Source of the DNA: Fimihabitans intestinipullorum | GTDB lineage: Bacteria > Bacillota_I > Bacilli_A > RF39 > UBA660 | DNA length: 64,000 bases | NCBI GenBank assembly: GCA_018714965.1 | Contig: DVML01000007.1 | Span: 77,481 to 141,480, forward strand | Direction: 5' to 3' | Part shown: positions 8,765 to 15,363 of the stretch, piece by piece | Numbering within the stretch: the first letter of the stretch is position 1 | Layout: each line of letters begins with the position of its first letter | Translations under genes and position numbers: made by a program | Notes under the pieces: model-generated | The model's input: the letters and a program-made list of their open reading frames with translations, nothing else | Told to the model about the DNA's origin: nothing | Database searches by the model: none

Positions 8765-10927
8765 ATGACGAATTTGGAACAAAAAATGATAATAGCTTTA
8801 TTATGTGTGAATGAGGCAGTACCTGTGCAATATTTTGAACGGATGATGACGAAAGAGGAAGTAGACACAACGATTCATGCACTCATGGAGAAAAAAATTA
8901 TCCACAGATCTCATCATGGCAATGGAAAATATCAACTGACTGCGAATGCTTCCATCGAAGGGAATGTCGTCGCGTTAGATGAAAACTATGTGATTGTTGC
9001 ACCATCTGGAGATCACAATATTTTTGTTCCAAGATCCCCTTATGAGCATATTAGAATCGGAGATACCGTACTTGTAAATGCGATTTATCACTTTGATGGA
9101 AAATGTTTAGGAAAGATTCAAAAAAGAGTGATTCATCATAAAAAAAATTTAGTTGGAATTCCAATTCAAATAGAAAACGATTATTATGTCAATTACAAAG
9201 GAACTTTGTATAAGATTAATATGACACGGAAAAAGGATGATATTTTAAAGAAAGTCATTCGTTATAAACTAGTAAAAAAGAAAAGATATCAATCAACTTA
9301 TGCAGAGCTGATTAAAGTGATTGGATCTCCGACGGACAAGGGAATTCAAAATAGTATCGTGTTAAATAGACTCGGAATTCACGATCACTTTCCAAAGGCA
9401 GTTCAACTAGAGGTTAAGTCTTTTCCAGATAAAGTGACAAAGAGAGATTTGTTTGGCCGAGTCGATTGCAGAGATCATTTGGTAGTGACGATCGATGATG
9501 CGGATACAAAGGATATGGATGATGCAATTGAGGTAACGAAAACCGAGGATGGATATCGATTGATCGTACATATTGCTGATGTTGCACATTATGTGAAATA
9601 TGGTTCTAAGTTATGGAAAGAAGTTTTTTATAGGGGAACAAGTATCTACTGTTCGGATCGAGTAGAACCTATGTTGCCGGAAGAATTATCCAACCACTTG
9701 TGTTCGCTGAAAGAAGGCGTTGATCGTCTTGCGATGTCTTGTGAACTATGGTTTGATAAAAAAGGAAACGTAGTAAAAAGAGATATTTACGAAAGTGTAA
9801 TTCGTTCCGAAAAAAAGATGAGTTACCAAGCTGTGAATCAAGTATTTCAAGGTAACATACCGGATGATTATCTTCCATTTGTTTCAAATTTATCAGTGAT
9901 GAAGGAATTATCAGATTTGATTCGTGGGAAGATGTTGAGAGAAGGATATTTAAACTTTAACATTCCTGAGACGAGAATCACAGCAGGGAAAGAAGTGGAA
10001 CCTAATATTCGTTTGCGAACTCGTTCGATTGCCGAAGACATGATAGAAAACTTTATGATCATTGCAAATGAAGAGGTTGCGAAATACTTTGTAGAGAAGA
10101 ATGCCTTAGCTATCTATCGAATTTTAGAACGCCCAAAGATGCAAAAAGTATTAAAAATTTTAAGAGAGTTAGAACTTTCTGGCTATCGTATGAATTTAGA
10201 GGTGCCGGAAAATATAACTCCTCATTTCATACAATCGCTTTTAAATGATATTCATACAACTAAGGATAAAATTGTTCAAGAAACGCTTGTCCATGTCATG
10301 AATCGGGCGGAGTATTCCCTGGAGGAAATGATGCATTTTGGTATCGGTTCGATCTATACGCATTTTACATCTCCGATTCGAAGAATCAATGATTTATGTA
10401 TTCATATGCTATTAAAACAGCACATTAAGCAATGGGAATTCTCAGAGTATGATGACGAAGAATTAAGAGAGATTCTTTTAAACGTGGCAACGCAAGCGAC
10501 AAAGACGGAAAGGATTGCTAATGTTGTAGAACAAACGGATAAAAAGTTATGCGAGGTAGAATATATGTTGCATCATAAAGAGGAAGAGTTTAATGCACAG
10601 ATTATCAATATGAATGGGCATCGAATGATCGTGCAGTTAGAAGATAGTTTGATCGAAGGGAATGTGTTCTATAAAGATGTAAACCAAGAATGGAAGTATT
10701 TTGATCAAAAGAAAACATTAGTGAGAAAAGATGGAACAGAATTAAAAGTAGGTGACTATATCAGAGTAGTATTATCTCCTGACTGTTATGGATTATCTAC
10801 CGTTGATTTAGCAATGCATCCGATAAACGGGAATATCAAACTTTTAAATTTTTCGATTATTGGTGTTGGAAAAATGGAAAAAGAAACCAAGAAATTTCTG
10901 TGTAAGAAAAATTGCCAAAATGCATAA
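8765..10927 (+). CDS. Second RNase R-family exoribonuclease (diverged paralogue)
   Basis: This 720-residue RNB-domain protein follows smpB by 20 bp with AGGAGGTATGT before its ATG. It keeps the catalytic acidic cluster (TIDDADTKDMDDAIEV) and the helicase-like N-terminus and cold-shock regions. It is clearly diverged from the canonical paralogue at 4648: HFTSPIRRYPD has become HFTSPIRRIND, and YRVHGEP has become YRILERP. The C-terminal S1-like segment is weak, and a cysteine/lysine tail is added (FLCKKNCQNA). The catalytic residues suggest an active nuclease. Its place between smpB and ssrA suggests a job in trans-translation, which is inference. Confidence 0.9.
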   Translation: MTNLEQKMIIALLCVNEAVPVQYFERMMTKEEVDTTIHALMEKKIIHRSHHGNGKYQLTANASIEGNVVALDENYVIVAPSGDHNIFVPRSPYEHIRIGDTVLVNAIYHFDGKCLGKIQKRVIHHKKNLVGIPIQIENDYYVNYKGTLYKINMTRKKDDILKKVIRYKLVKKKRYQSTYAELIKVIGSPTDKGIQNSIVLNRLGIHDHFPKAVQLEVKSFPDKVTKRDLFGRVDCRDHLVVTIDDADTKDMDDAIEVTKTEDGYRLIVHIADVAHYVKYGSKLWKEVFYRGTSIYCSDRVEPMLPEELSNHLCSLKEGVDRLAMSCELWFDKKGNVVKRDIYESVIRSEKKMSYQAVNQVFQGNIPDDYLPFVSNLSVMKELSDLIRGKMLREGYLNFNIPETRITAGKEVEPNIRLRTRSIAEDMIENFMIIANEEVAKYFVEKNALAIYRILERPKMQKVLKILRELELSGYRMNLEVPENITPHFIQSLLNDIHTTKDKIVQETLVHVMNRAEYSLEEMMHFGIGSIYTHFTSPIRRINDLCIHMLLKQHIKQWEFSEYDDEELREILLNVATQATKTERIANVVEQTDKKLCEVEYMLHHKEEEFNAQIINMNGHRMIVQLEDSLIEGNVFYKDVNQEWKYFDQKKTLVRKDGTELKVGDYIRVVLSPDCYGLSTVDLAMHPINGNIKLLNFSIIGVGKMEKETKKFLCKKNCQNA

Positions 10928-10940
10928 ACTATGGTATAAT
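10912..10940 (+). promoter_or_regulatory. Promoter of ssrA (tmRNA)
   Basis: A -35 TTGCCA (10912-10917) and consensus -10 TATAAT (10935-10940) are 17 bp apart. The promoter overlaps the end of the second RNase R gene and lies 11 bp upstream of the tmRNA 5' end. Confidence 0.85.
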
Positions 10941-10951
10941 CTAGCTTACAC

Positions 10952-11336
10952 GGGGATGTCTAGGTTTCGACGGGATTACTAGGTCTTTTGTGGCAAGTCG
11001 GAGGTACACGTTACGTACAAACAGAAAAATAACTGGAAAAAATTTAAAAAATGTATTAGCTAACATGTTCTCTACAAAGAGTGCTGTAGCTTTCGCCTAA
11101 TTTAAGGAAAGGCATACGCTTCTATTTATTCTTTGCCTACGAGAGTATATAGGGGTTCATCAAAGTAGGATATAGCAATTTTTCGTCTAAGAAAATTGTG
11201 GAACTTTATTAGACTTACGAAAAGATAAGTTGTTGATTCCTCACATCTTTTCGGACAATGAATGAATCAACTAAACTTGTAGAAGCAGAAGGGATGGTAG
11301 TTTCGGACATCGGTTCGAGTCCGATCATCTCCACCA
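10952..11336 (+). ncRNA. ssrA: tmRNA (transfer-messenger RNA)
   Basis: This is a 385-nt tmRNA. The 5' GGGGATG pairs with CATCTCC at the 3' end to form the tRNA-like acceptor stem. The T-arm GGTTCGAGTCC is present and CCA is encoded. The tag frame appears to resume at 11035 (GGA) and stop with TAA at 11098-11100, giving a 21-residue tag that begins GKNLKN and ends SAVAFA. The AFA ending resembles Mycoplasma tags rather than the ALAA of Bacillus. The exact resume codon is inferred from frame and family pattern. It has its own promoter and terminator. Confidence 0.95.
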
Positions 11337-11348
11337 ATTTGAAAATCA

Positions 11349-11375
11349 CTTGAGCTAGACATAGTTCAAGTTTTT
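11349..11375 (+). terminator. Terminator of ssrA
   Basis: A 9-bp stem (CTTGAGCTA with TAGTTCAAG, loop GACA) is followed by five T, 12 bp after the tmRNA CCA end. Confidence 0.85.
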
Positions 11376-11485
11376 ATGTGCTTTTCAGTGTCTGAAAAAC
11401 TACTGAAAGAATAAAAAAGCGTTTATATTTTAGATAAATAGTTAAAAGTGATTGAATCAAAAAAGTGTTTTTTTGAAAAGTTGTG

Positions 11486-11494
11486 TGTTATAAT
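11486..11494 (+). promoter_or_regulatory. Extended -10 promoter of the retron RNA
   Basis: TGTTATAAT is an extended -10 element (TGn plus TATAAT at 11489-11494). No good -35 is visible. It would start transcription near 11500, exactly at the first base of the retron a1 repeat. Confidence 0.65.
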
Positions 11495-11499
11495 GATTT

Positions 11500-11657
11500 T
11501 GCAGTAGTGATTGGAATTATTTCCTACTTTAACGAGTCGTTAAGGGACTAGATTGATGATAACGATAAAATTGTAATATTCCAAAGGACTAACCTACACG
11601 GTGTGTAGGCGCTTCGCTTTAAGTCCATTTCCATATTACAATATCGCTAGTACTGCA
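11500..11657 (+). ncRNA. Retron msr-msd non-coding RNA
   Basis: The 158-nt stretch just upstream of the RT has a complete retron RNA layout. The terminal repeats a1 (TGCAGTAGTGAT, 11500-11511) and a2 (11643-11657) pair over 12 bp with a 3-nt bulge. The msr part carries two hairpins: GGAA/TTCC at 11513-11524 and an 8-bp stem CTTTAACG/CGTTAAGG at 11527-11545. The msd part is closed by ATTGTAATAT (11570-11579) pairing with ATATTACAAT (11633-11642). Inside are a GGACT/AGTCC stem, a perfect CCTACAC/GTGTAGG hairpin and a small GCG/CGC hairpin, making a branched msd. The priming G is probably 11513 or 11514, which is inference. Confidence 0.88.
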
Positions 11658-11676
11658 CACAGGGGAGGTAGCAAAA

Positions 11677-12633
11677 ATGTGGAAATACATTGGCACGAAA
11701 GAATGCAATGATTTTTTGCTATCTCTTCATTTAATTGATTGTTTGGATCAGAGAAAATACATAAAAACTATATACTCTATTAGTAATAATATTGAAAAAA
11801 ATTATAAAATTTATAAAATAAAAAAGAGTAATGGTGGGTATAGAACTATATATGAGCCCAATCCTCTTTTGAAACAAATTCAAAAACGTATTTTAACTAG
11901 TATACTCAATCATAAAGCGATATCAAGATACGCAAAAGCGTATCATAAAGGAACTCAATTAAAGGATAATGCATTTCCTCATGTTAACAAAAATATGATG
12001 TTGAAGTTAGATATTAAAAATTTTTTTGAGACGATCACATTTTTAGATATTTATAATTCTTGTTTTTCAATAGAATATTTTCCTAAGTCAGTTGGGATGA
12101 TTCTAACTTACTTATGTACGTATGATAATCACTTGACGCAAGGATCTCCCACATCTCCTTACATATCAAATTTAGTGATGCAAGAGTTTGATGAAGAATT
12201 AGGTAGTTGGTGTGATTTAATGGGAATATCATATACAAGATATTCAGATGATATGACTTTTTCTGGACAATTTAATCCCAGAAAAATAATATCTAAAGTT
12301 AGAAAAATGTTGTATCGTTTGGGAATGGAATTAAATGATAGTAAGACACACGTTGTGTACAAATCATCCAGCCAAAAAGTTACTGGTGTTGTAGTGAATG
12401 AAAAAATGCAAGTGAGCAAAAGGTACCGTAATAAAATACGACAAGAAATATATTATATTAAAAAGTTTGGATTGAATTCTCATTTGAAAAAATGTAATAT
12501 TGATATTAATTCAATAACATATGTAAATATATTGTACGGGAAAATTCTTTACGTTTTACAAATTAACGAAACTGATAAGGAATTTATAAAATACAAACAA
12601 TTTATCAAAGATTTAAAAGGCAATATAGGTTAG
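11677..12633 (+). CDS. Retron reverse transcriptase
   Basis: This 318-residue RT carries the two retron signatures, NAFPH (NAxxH, residues 98-102) and VTG (235-237). It also has motif A LKLDIKNFFETI (Asp112), QGSPTSPYISN (155-165) and the catalytic YSDD (189-192). Retron RTs extend a 2'-OH primer within their own msr RNA to make msDNA, and characterised retrons act in phage defence with an effector. This one starts 20 bp after the a2 repeat with a GGGGAGG ribosome site and has no fused effector domain. The gene is rich in ATA and AGA codons, unlike the flanking housekeeping genes, which suggests transfer. A terminator overlaps its stop. Confidence 0.93.
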   Translation: MWKYIGTKECNDFLLSLHLIDCLDQRKYIKTIYSISNNIEKNYKIYKIKKSNGGYRTIYEPNPLLKQIQKRILTSILNHKAISRYAKAYHKGTQLKDNAFPHVNKNMMLKLDIKNFFETITFLDIYNSCFSIEYFPKSVGMILTYLCTYDNHLTQGSPTSPYISNLVMQEFDEELGSWCDLMGISYTRYSDDMTFSGQFNPRKIISKVRKMLYRLGMELNDSKTHVVYKSSSQKVTGVVVNEKMQVSKRYRNKIRQEIYYIKKFGLNSHLKKCNIDINSITYVNILYGKILYVLQINETDKEFIKYKQFIKDLKGNIG

Positions 12634-12645
12634 AATTGCCTTTTT
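12615..12645 (+). terminator. Terminator of the retron unit
   Basis: AAAAGGCAAT pairs with ATTGCCTTTT across the RT stop codon and a T run follows. It closes the retron transcript before the gene at 12726. Confidence 0.85.
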
Positions 12646-12666
12646 AGATACAAAAATTACAGACAT

Positions 12667-12695
12667 TTGCACAATATTCTTTTTTGTAGTAGTAT
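12667..12695 (+). promoter_or_regulatory. Candidate promoter of the gene at 12726
   Basis: A -35 TTGCAC (12667-12672) and -10 TAGTAT (12690-12695) are spaced by 17 bp. They lie between the retron terminator and the next gene, so that gene is probably a separate unit. Confidence 0.55.
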
Positions 12696-12725
12696 ATATA
12701 ACAATTGAAAAAGGAATAAGTTTAT

Positions 12726-13403
12726 ATGGCGACAAAACTAGAGAAAATGAAATGGAAATTACATAGAAAAAAATATGATATACTGTTTAATTATGGAGTG
12801 AAGCATGGCCTAATTAAGTCTTATGATGATAAGTTGATAGAAAGTTTAAGACATGTTTATTACGGAGGAATTTCAGCATCTATATTATTACTACATGAAG
12901 GGTTAAGTAATGGGAATTGTTATGATAGAGGAAGCTTGATCACTTTAGGTTTTAGTGATGATGATTTTCAAGTGGTGGATGCAGATATTGATAGTTTAAG
13001 ATTGAATCCTAAATATATTGATGAATATAAAGAAAGTGATGAAGGTTTTATAAACCATTGTTTTGCAGAAAGAACGTTGAAAGATGGTACGACGTGGGTA
13101 TATGATACCTCGATAGGATTAGTGTTTGCAAAAGATTTATACTATAAATTGGAAAACCCTAAAATTACAAAGATTAACAACAAAAGGGCGACATTAGAAT
13201 TTTTATCTTATGAGTTGGGGCATAATGTAGATTTAAATAACGACAAATATGCTTTACCTATGATATTACCATATATCGAAAAACGATTAGAACCAACACA
13301 GCAATTTTATTTAGAACAATTAAAACAAGAAATAGAGCTACTAAAAAAAGAGGTTCAGTATGATCAAGTTTGCAAAAAAGTACATGCTGGTATAAAACTA
13401 TAG
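12726..13403 (+). CDS. Unknown protein with a possible papain/transglutaminase-like triad
   Basis: This 225-residue soluble protein matches no family I can name. It contains GNCYDRGSL (Cys65), FINHCFAE (His111) and TTWVYDTSIGLVF (Asp127). A Cys, a His about 45 residues on, and an Asp on a following strand is the order seen in papain- and transglutaminase-fold enzymes, so a cysteine protease or amidase role is possible. The last 40 residues are a charged helix, likely a coiled coil. It is the first gene after the retron and shares its AT-rich codon use, but it has its own promoter. A role as retron effector is speculation from position. Confidence 0.6.
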   Translation: MATKLEKMKWKLHRKKYDILFNYGVKHGLIKSYDDKLIESLRHVYYGGISASILLLHEGLSNGNCYDRGSLITLGFSDDDFQVVDADIDSLRLNPKYIDEYKESDEGFINHCFAERTLKDGTTWVYDTSIGLVFAKDLYYKLENPKITKINNKRATLEFLSYELGHNVDLNNDKYALPMILPYIEKRLEPTQQFYLEQLKQEIELLKKEVQYDQVCKKVHAGIKL

Positions 13404-13532
13404 AATCTAAGTTAATGGATAAAGGAGCAGCGAATGTTTCATTCAAAAATGTTAGCTAAAGGATTTGAAGTCTTGATTATATTGACTATTGATTAGATAC
13501 TAACTATAATAAAAAAACGAAAGGAAGATGCT

Positions 13533-14534
13533 ATGAAAGAACGAACTTATGCGATGTTGAAACCAGATGGAGTAAAAAAAGGGTTGTTGAAGGAAGTTAT
13601 TAGAAGGTTTGAGAAAGTGGGATTAACCGTATCCCATATCAAGGAAATGGAATTAGATGCTGGAATTGTAAAGCAACACTACGCTCACTTAGTAGACAAA
13701 CCATTTTATCCGACGTTAGAAGCATTCATGTTGTCAGGGCCAGTTGTTGCGATGATCGTAGAAGGAGAATCTGCTGTAAGTAAGGTAAGAGAATTGATGG
13801 GAGCAACGGATAGCAAGGATGCTTTACCAGGAACGATTCGTGGTGATTATGGAGATAAGACGTGTTGTACTTATAATATTATTCATGGATCTGATTCTTT
13901 AGAAAATGCAGAAATTGAAATCGATCGTTTTTATCCAGAATTACAACTAAAACCATATGGTGCGGAAGAATTGAAAGTGATTTTAAATGCTGTGCGATTA
14001 GTTAAAAGATTTCATATTACAGAAAATGGTGAAATTCATTCCGCAATGGCAGAAGAATATTTGAAGTGGTTGAATCAATATGCAGTTTATTGTTCGGAAG
14101 ATAAACAAGAAGCATGGAAGAAGGATACGCATGATATCGTATATCGCCCAAAAGTGATAAAACCAATCTGTGAAAGAGATATGAAAGCACAACAAATAAT
14201 TGCTAATGATGATTATGGAATTATTGATGATCTATATAATTTTATGGATGCAGGAGAAATTATGAAGACTTATCATGAGACAGAGTCATGGCAAAAAGTT
14301 TATGAGGTGTTGAAAGGTCAAGGACATAGTGGATATACGTTTAGTGGTGTTGCAAGCATCATATTGGAGTATGCTTCGTTTGGAGTAGATTTTATCGATC
14401 GATACTGTCCTGAGAGAATCAATTATGATGAAGAATTTAAAAAAGTATATATGGGTAGGAAGAAGCGGAATGAACATGTAGAATCATCTGGTTTGGAACC
14501 ATCTTATGAGCTTATGCTTCGACCTAAAAAATAG
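13533..14534 (+). CDS. Nucleoside diphosphate kinase fused to an unknown C-terminal domain
   Basis: Residues 1-140 are a full NDP kinase domain: RTYAMLKPDGVKKGLLKEVI at the start, GATDSKDALPGTIRGDYG before the active site, and the phosphorylated histidine His118 in NIIHGSDS. The enzyme moves phosphate from ATP to other NDPs. Normal Ndk proteins stop near residue 140-150. This one continues to residue 333 with a mostly helical region of no recognised family, containing two short cysteine-bearing segments (VYCSEDK, KPICERD). The start at 13533 follows GAAAGGAAGATG. The codon use looks native. The added domain may tune or target the kinase; its function is unknown. Confidence 0.88.
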   Translation: MKERTYAMLKPDGVKKGLLKEVIRRFEKVGLTVSHIKEMELDAGIVKQHYAHLVDKPFYPTLEAFMLSGPVVAMIVEGESAVSKVRELMGATDSKDALPGTIRGDYGDKTCCTYNIIHGSDSLENAEIEIDRFYPELQLKPYGAEELKVILNAVRLVKRFHITENGEIHSAMAEEYLKWLNQYAVYCSEDKQEAWKKDTHDIVYRPKVIKPICERDMKAQQIIANDDYGIIDDLYNFMDAGEIMKTYHETESWQKVYEVLKGQGHSGYTFSGVASIILEYASFGVDFIDRYCPERINYDEEFKKVYMGRKKRNEHVESSGLEPSYELMLRPKK

Positions 14535-14638
14535 TAAAGAGAGATCTTTAGTGGAGCGCTTTTGTAAATTGAAATAGATAAAAGAACAAGCCAAATATAA
14601 TAGTGGATATTACAATGGCGTTTTTCTTGGAGGAACCA

Positions 14639-15313
14639 ATGCTTGAATTAGAAAAATATGTACAAAAAGAGATTAAAATTGAACGAGTTAATTTTGAATG
14701 CGTTGATTTAAAAATTGTGCAAGATTTAGTGGAGTCATTAGAAAAAATGTTGGCGCTTTATCCTGAGATAAAGCCATTCATCCATGCGATAGGGACTAGA
14801 CCGTTTTTGCAAAAATGCATAGATGAAATCGAAATAAAAATGAAAGAAGAAGCAACGTTAGAAGAGCTTACACAAATGCGACAATATTTGGTTCAAAAAG
14901 AATCTTCCAATAATCCTATGATGCTTTTTCATTCGTATATGGATCAAGGGCAACCGTGTATTATGTTTGGATTAGAACCTTATTTGGAAGATTGTACACA
15001 TCAAGAGCTAATCACTACAATAAAAAACATCAAAAAACGCAATTCTATTACAACCGTGTACAATCCAAGTGTGATCATGTACCATGAATTTGGACATTGT
15101 CTTGATTTTTTATTAAGTGTAAGTTATGATACAGAAATATTTTGTGCGATGATGCAAAAAGGGATAGATCCAGAAAGATATTGGTATACGGGGAGTGAAT
15201 TATATGCAGATGCTTTTGCAGAATATTATGCGAATCCTAATGCAGCTCCAATTTGTAATAAAGTTGTACAATATACCAACCGACAATATCATCGTCAATT
15301 TGTAAGGAAATGA
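14639..15313 (+). CDS. Putative zinc metallopeptidase (HEFGH motif)
   Basis: This 224-residue protein has a helical N-terminal half and then YHEFGHCLDFLLSVSY, where HEFGH (149-153) is a gluzincin-type HExxH zinc site. ELYADAFAEYYANP about 35 residues downstream offers Glu187 or Glu195 as the third ligand. A helix with ADAFAEYY after HEFGH is also seen in phage-associated and toxin-like metallopeptidases. The ATG at 14639 is chosen because it follows TTGGAGGAACC; a GTG at 14603 would add 12 residues without a ribosome site. There is no signal peptide, so it acts in the cytoplasm. The substrate is unknown. Confidence 0.65.
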   Translation: MLELEKYVQKEIKIERVNFECVDLKIVQDLVESLEKMLALYPEIKPFIHAIGTRPFLQKCIDEIEIKMKEEATLEELTQMRQYLVQKESSNNPMMLFHSYMDQGQPCIMFGLEPYLEDCTHQELITTIKNIKKRNSITTVYNPSVIMYHEFGHCLDFLLSVSYDTEIFCAMMQKGIDPERYWYTGSELYADAFAEYYANPNAAPICNKVVQYTNRQYHRQFVRK

Positions 15314-15319
15314 TAAAGA

Positions 15320-15345
15320 AATCCTAAGTGAGATCACTTAGGATT
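15320..15345. terminator. Bidirectional terminator between convergent genes
   Basis: An 11-bp perfect stem (AATCCTAAGTG with CACTTAGGATT, loop AGAT) lies between the plus-strand gene ending at 15313 and the minus-strand gene ending at 15364. T- and A-rich flanks let it work both ways. Confidence 0.85.
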
Positions 15346-15363
15346 TTATATTACATTGAAATA

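Noticed and set aside
11382..11398. TTTTCAG/CTGAAAA inverted repeat as a second ssrA terminator
   Set aside because: No T run follows. The hairpin at 11349-11375 already has the right form.
11677..12633. Group II intron reverse transcriptase
   Set aside because: There is no maturase or endonuclease domain and no intron domain V/VI sequence, and the protein has the retron NAxxH and VTG motifs with an msr-msd RNA upstream.
11300..12700. Attachment-site duplication of the ssrA 3' end
   Set aside because: I could find no second copy of the ssrA 3' end downstream by eye and no integrase gene.
13434..13496. Small ORF of 20 codons before the NDP kinase gene
   Set aside because: It has a weak ribosome site but is too short, shows no recognisable peptide features, and could be chance.
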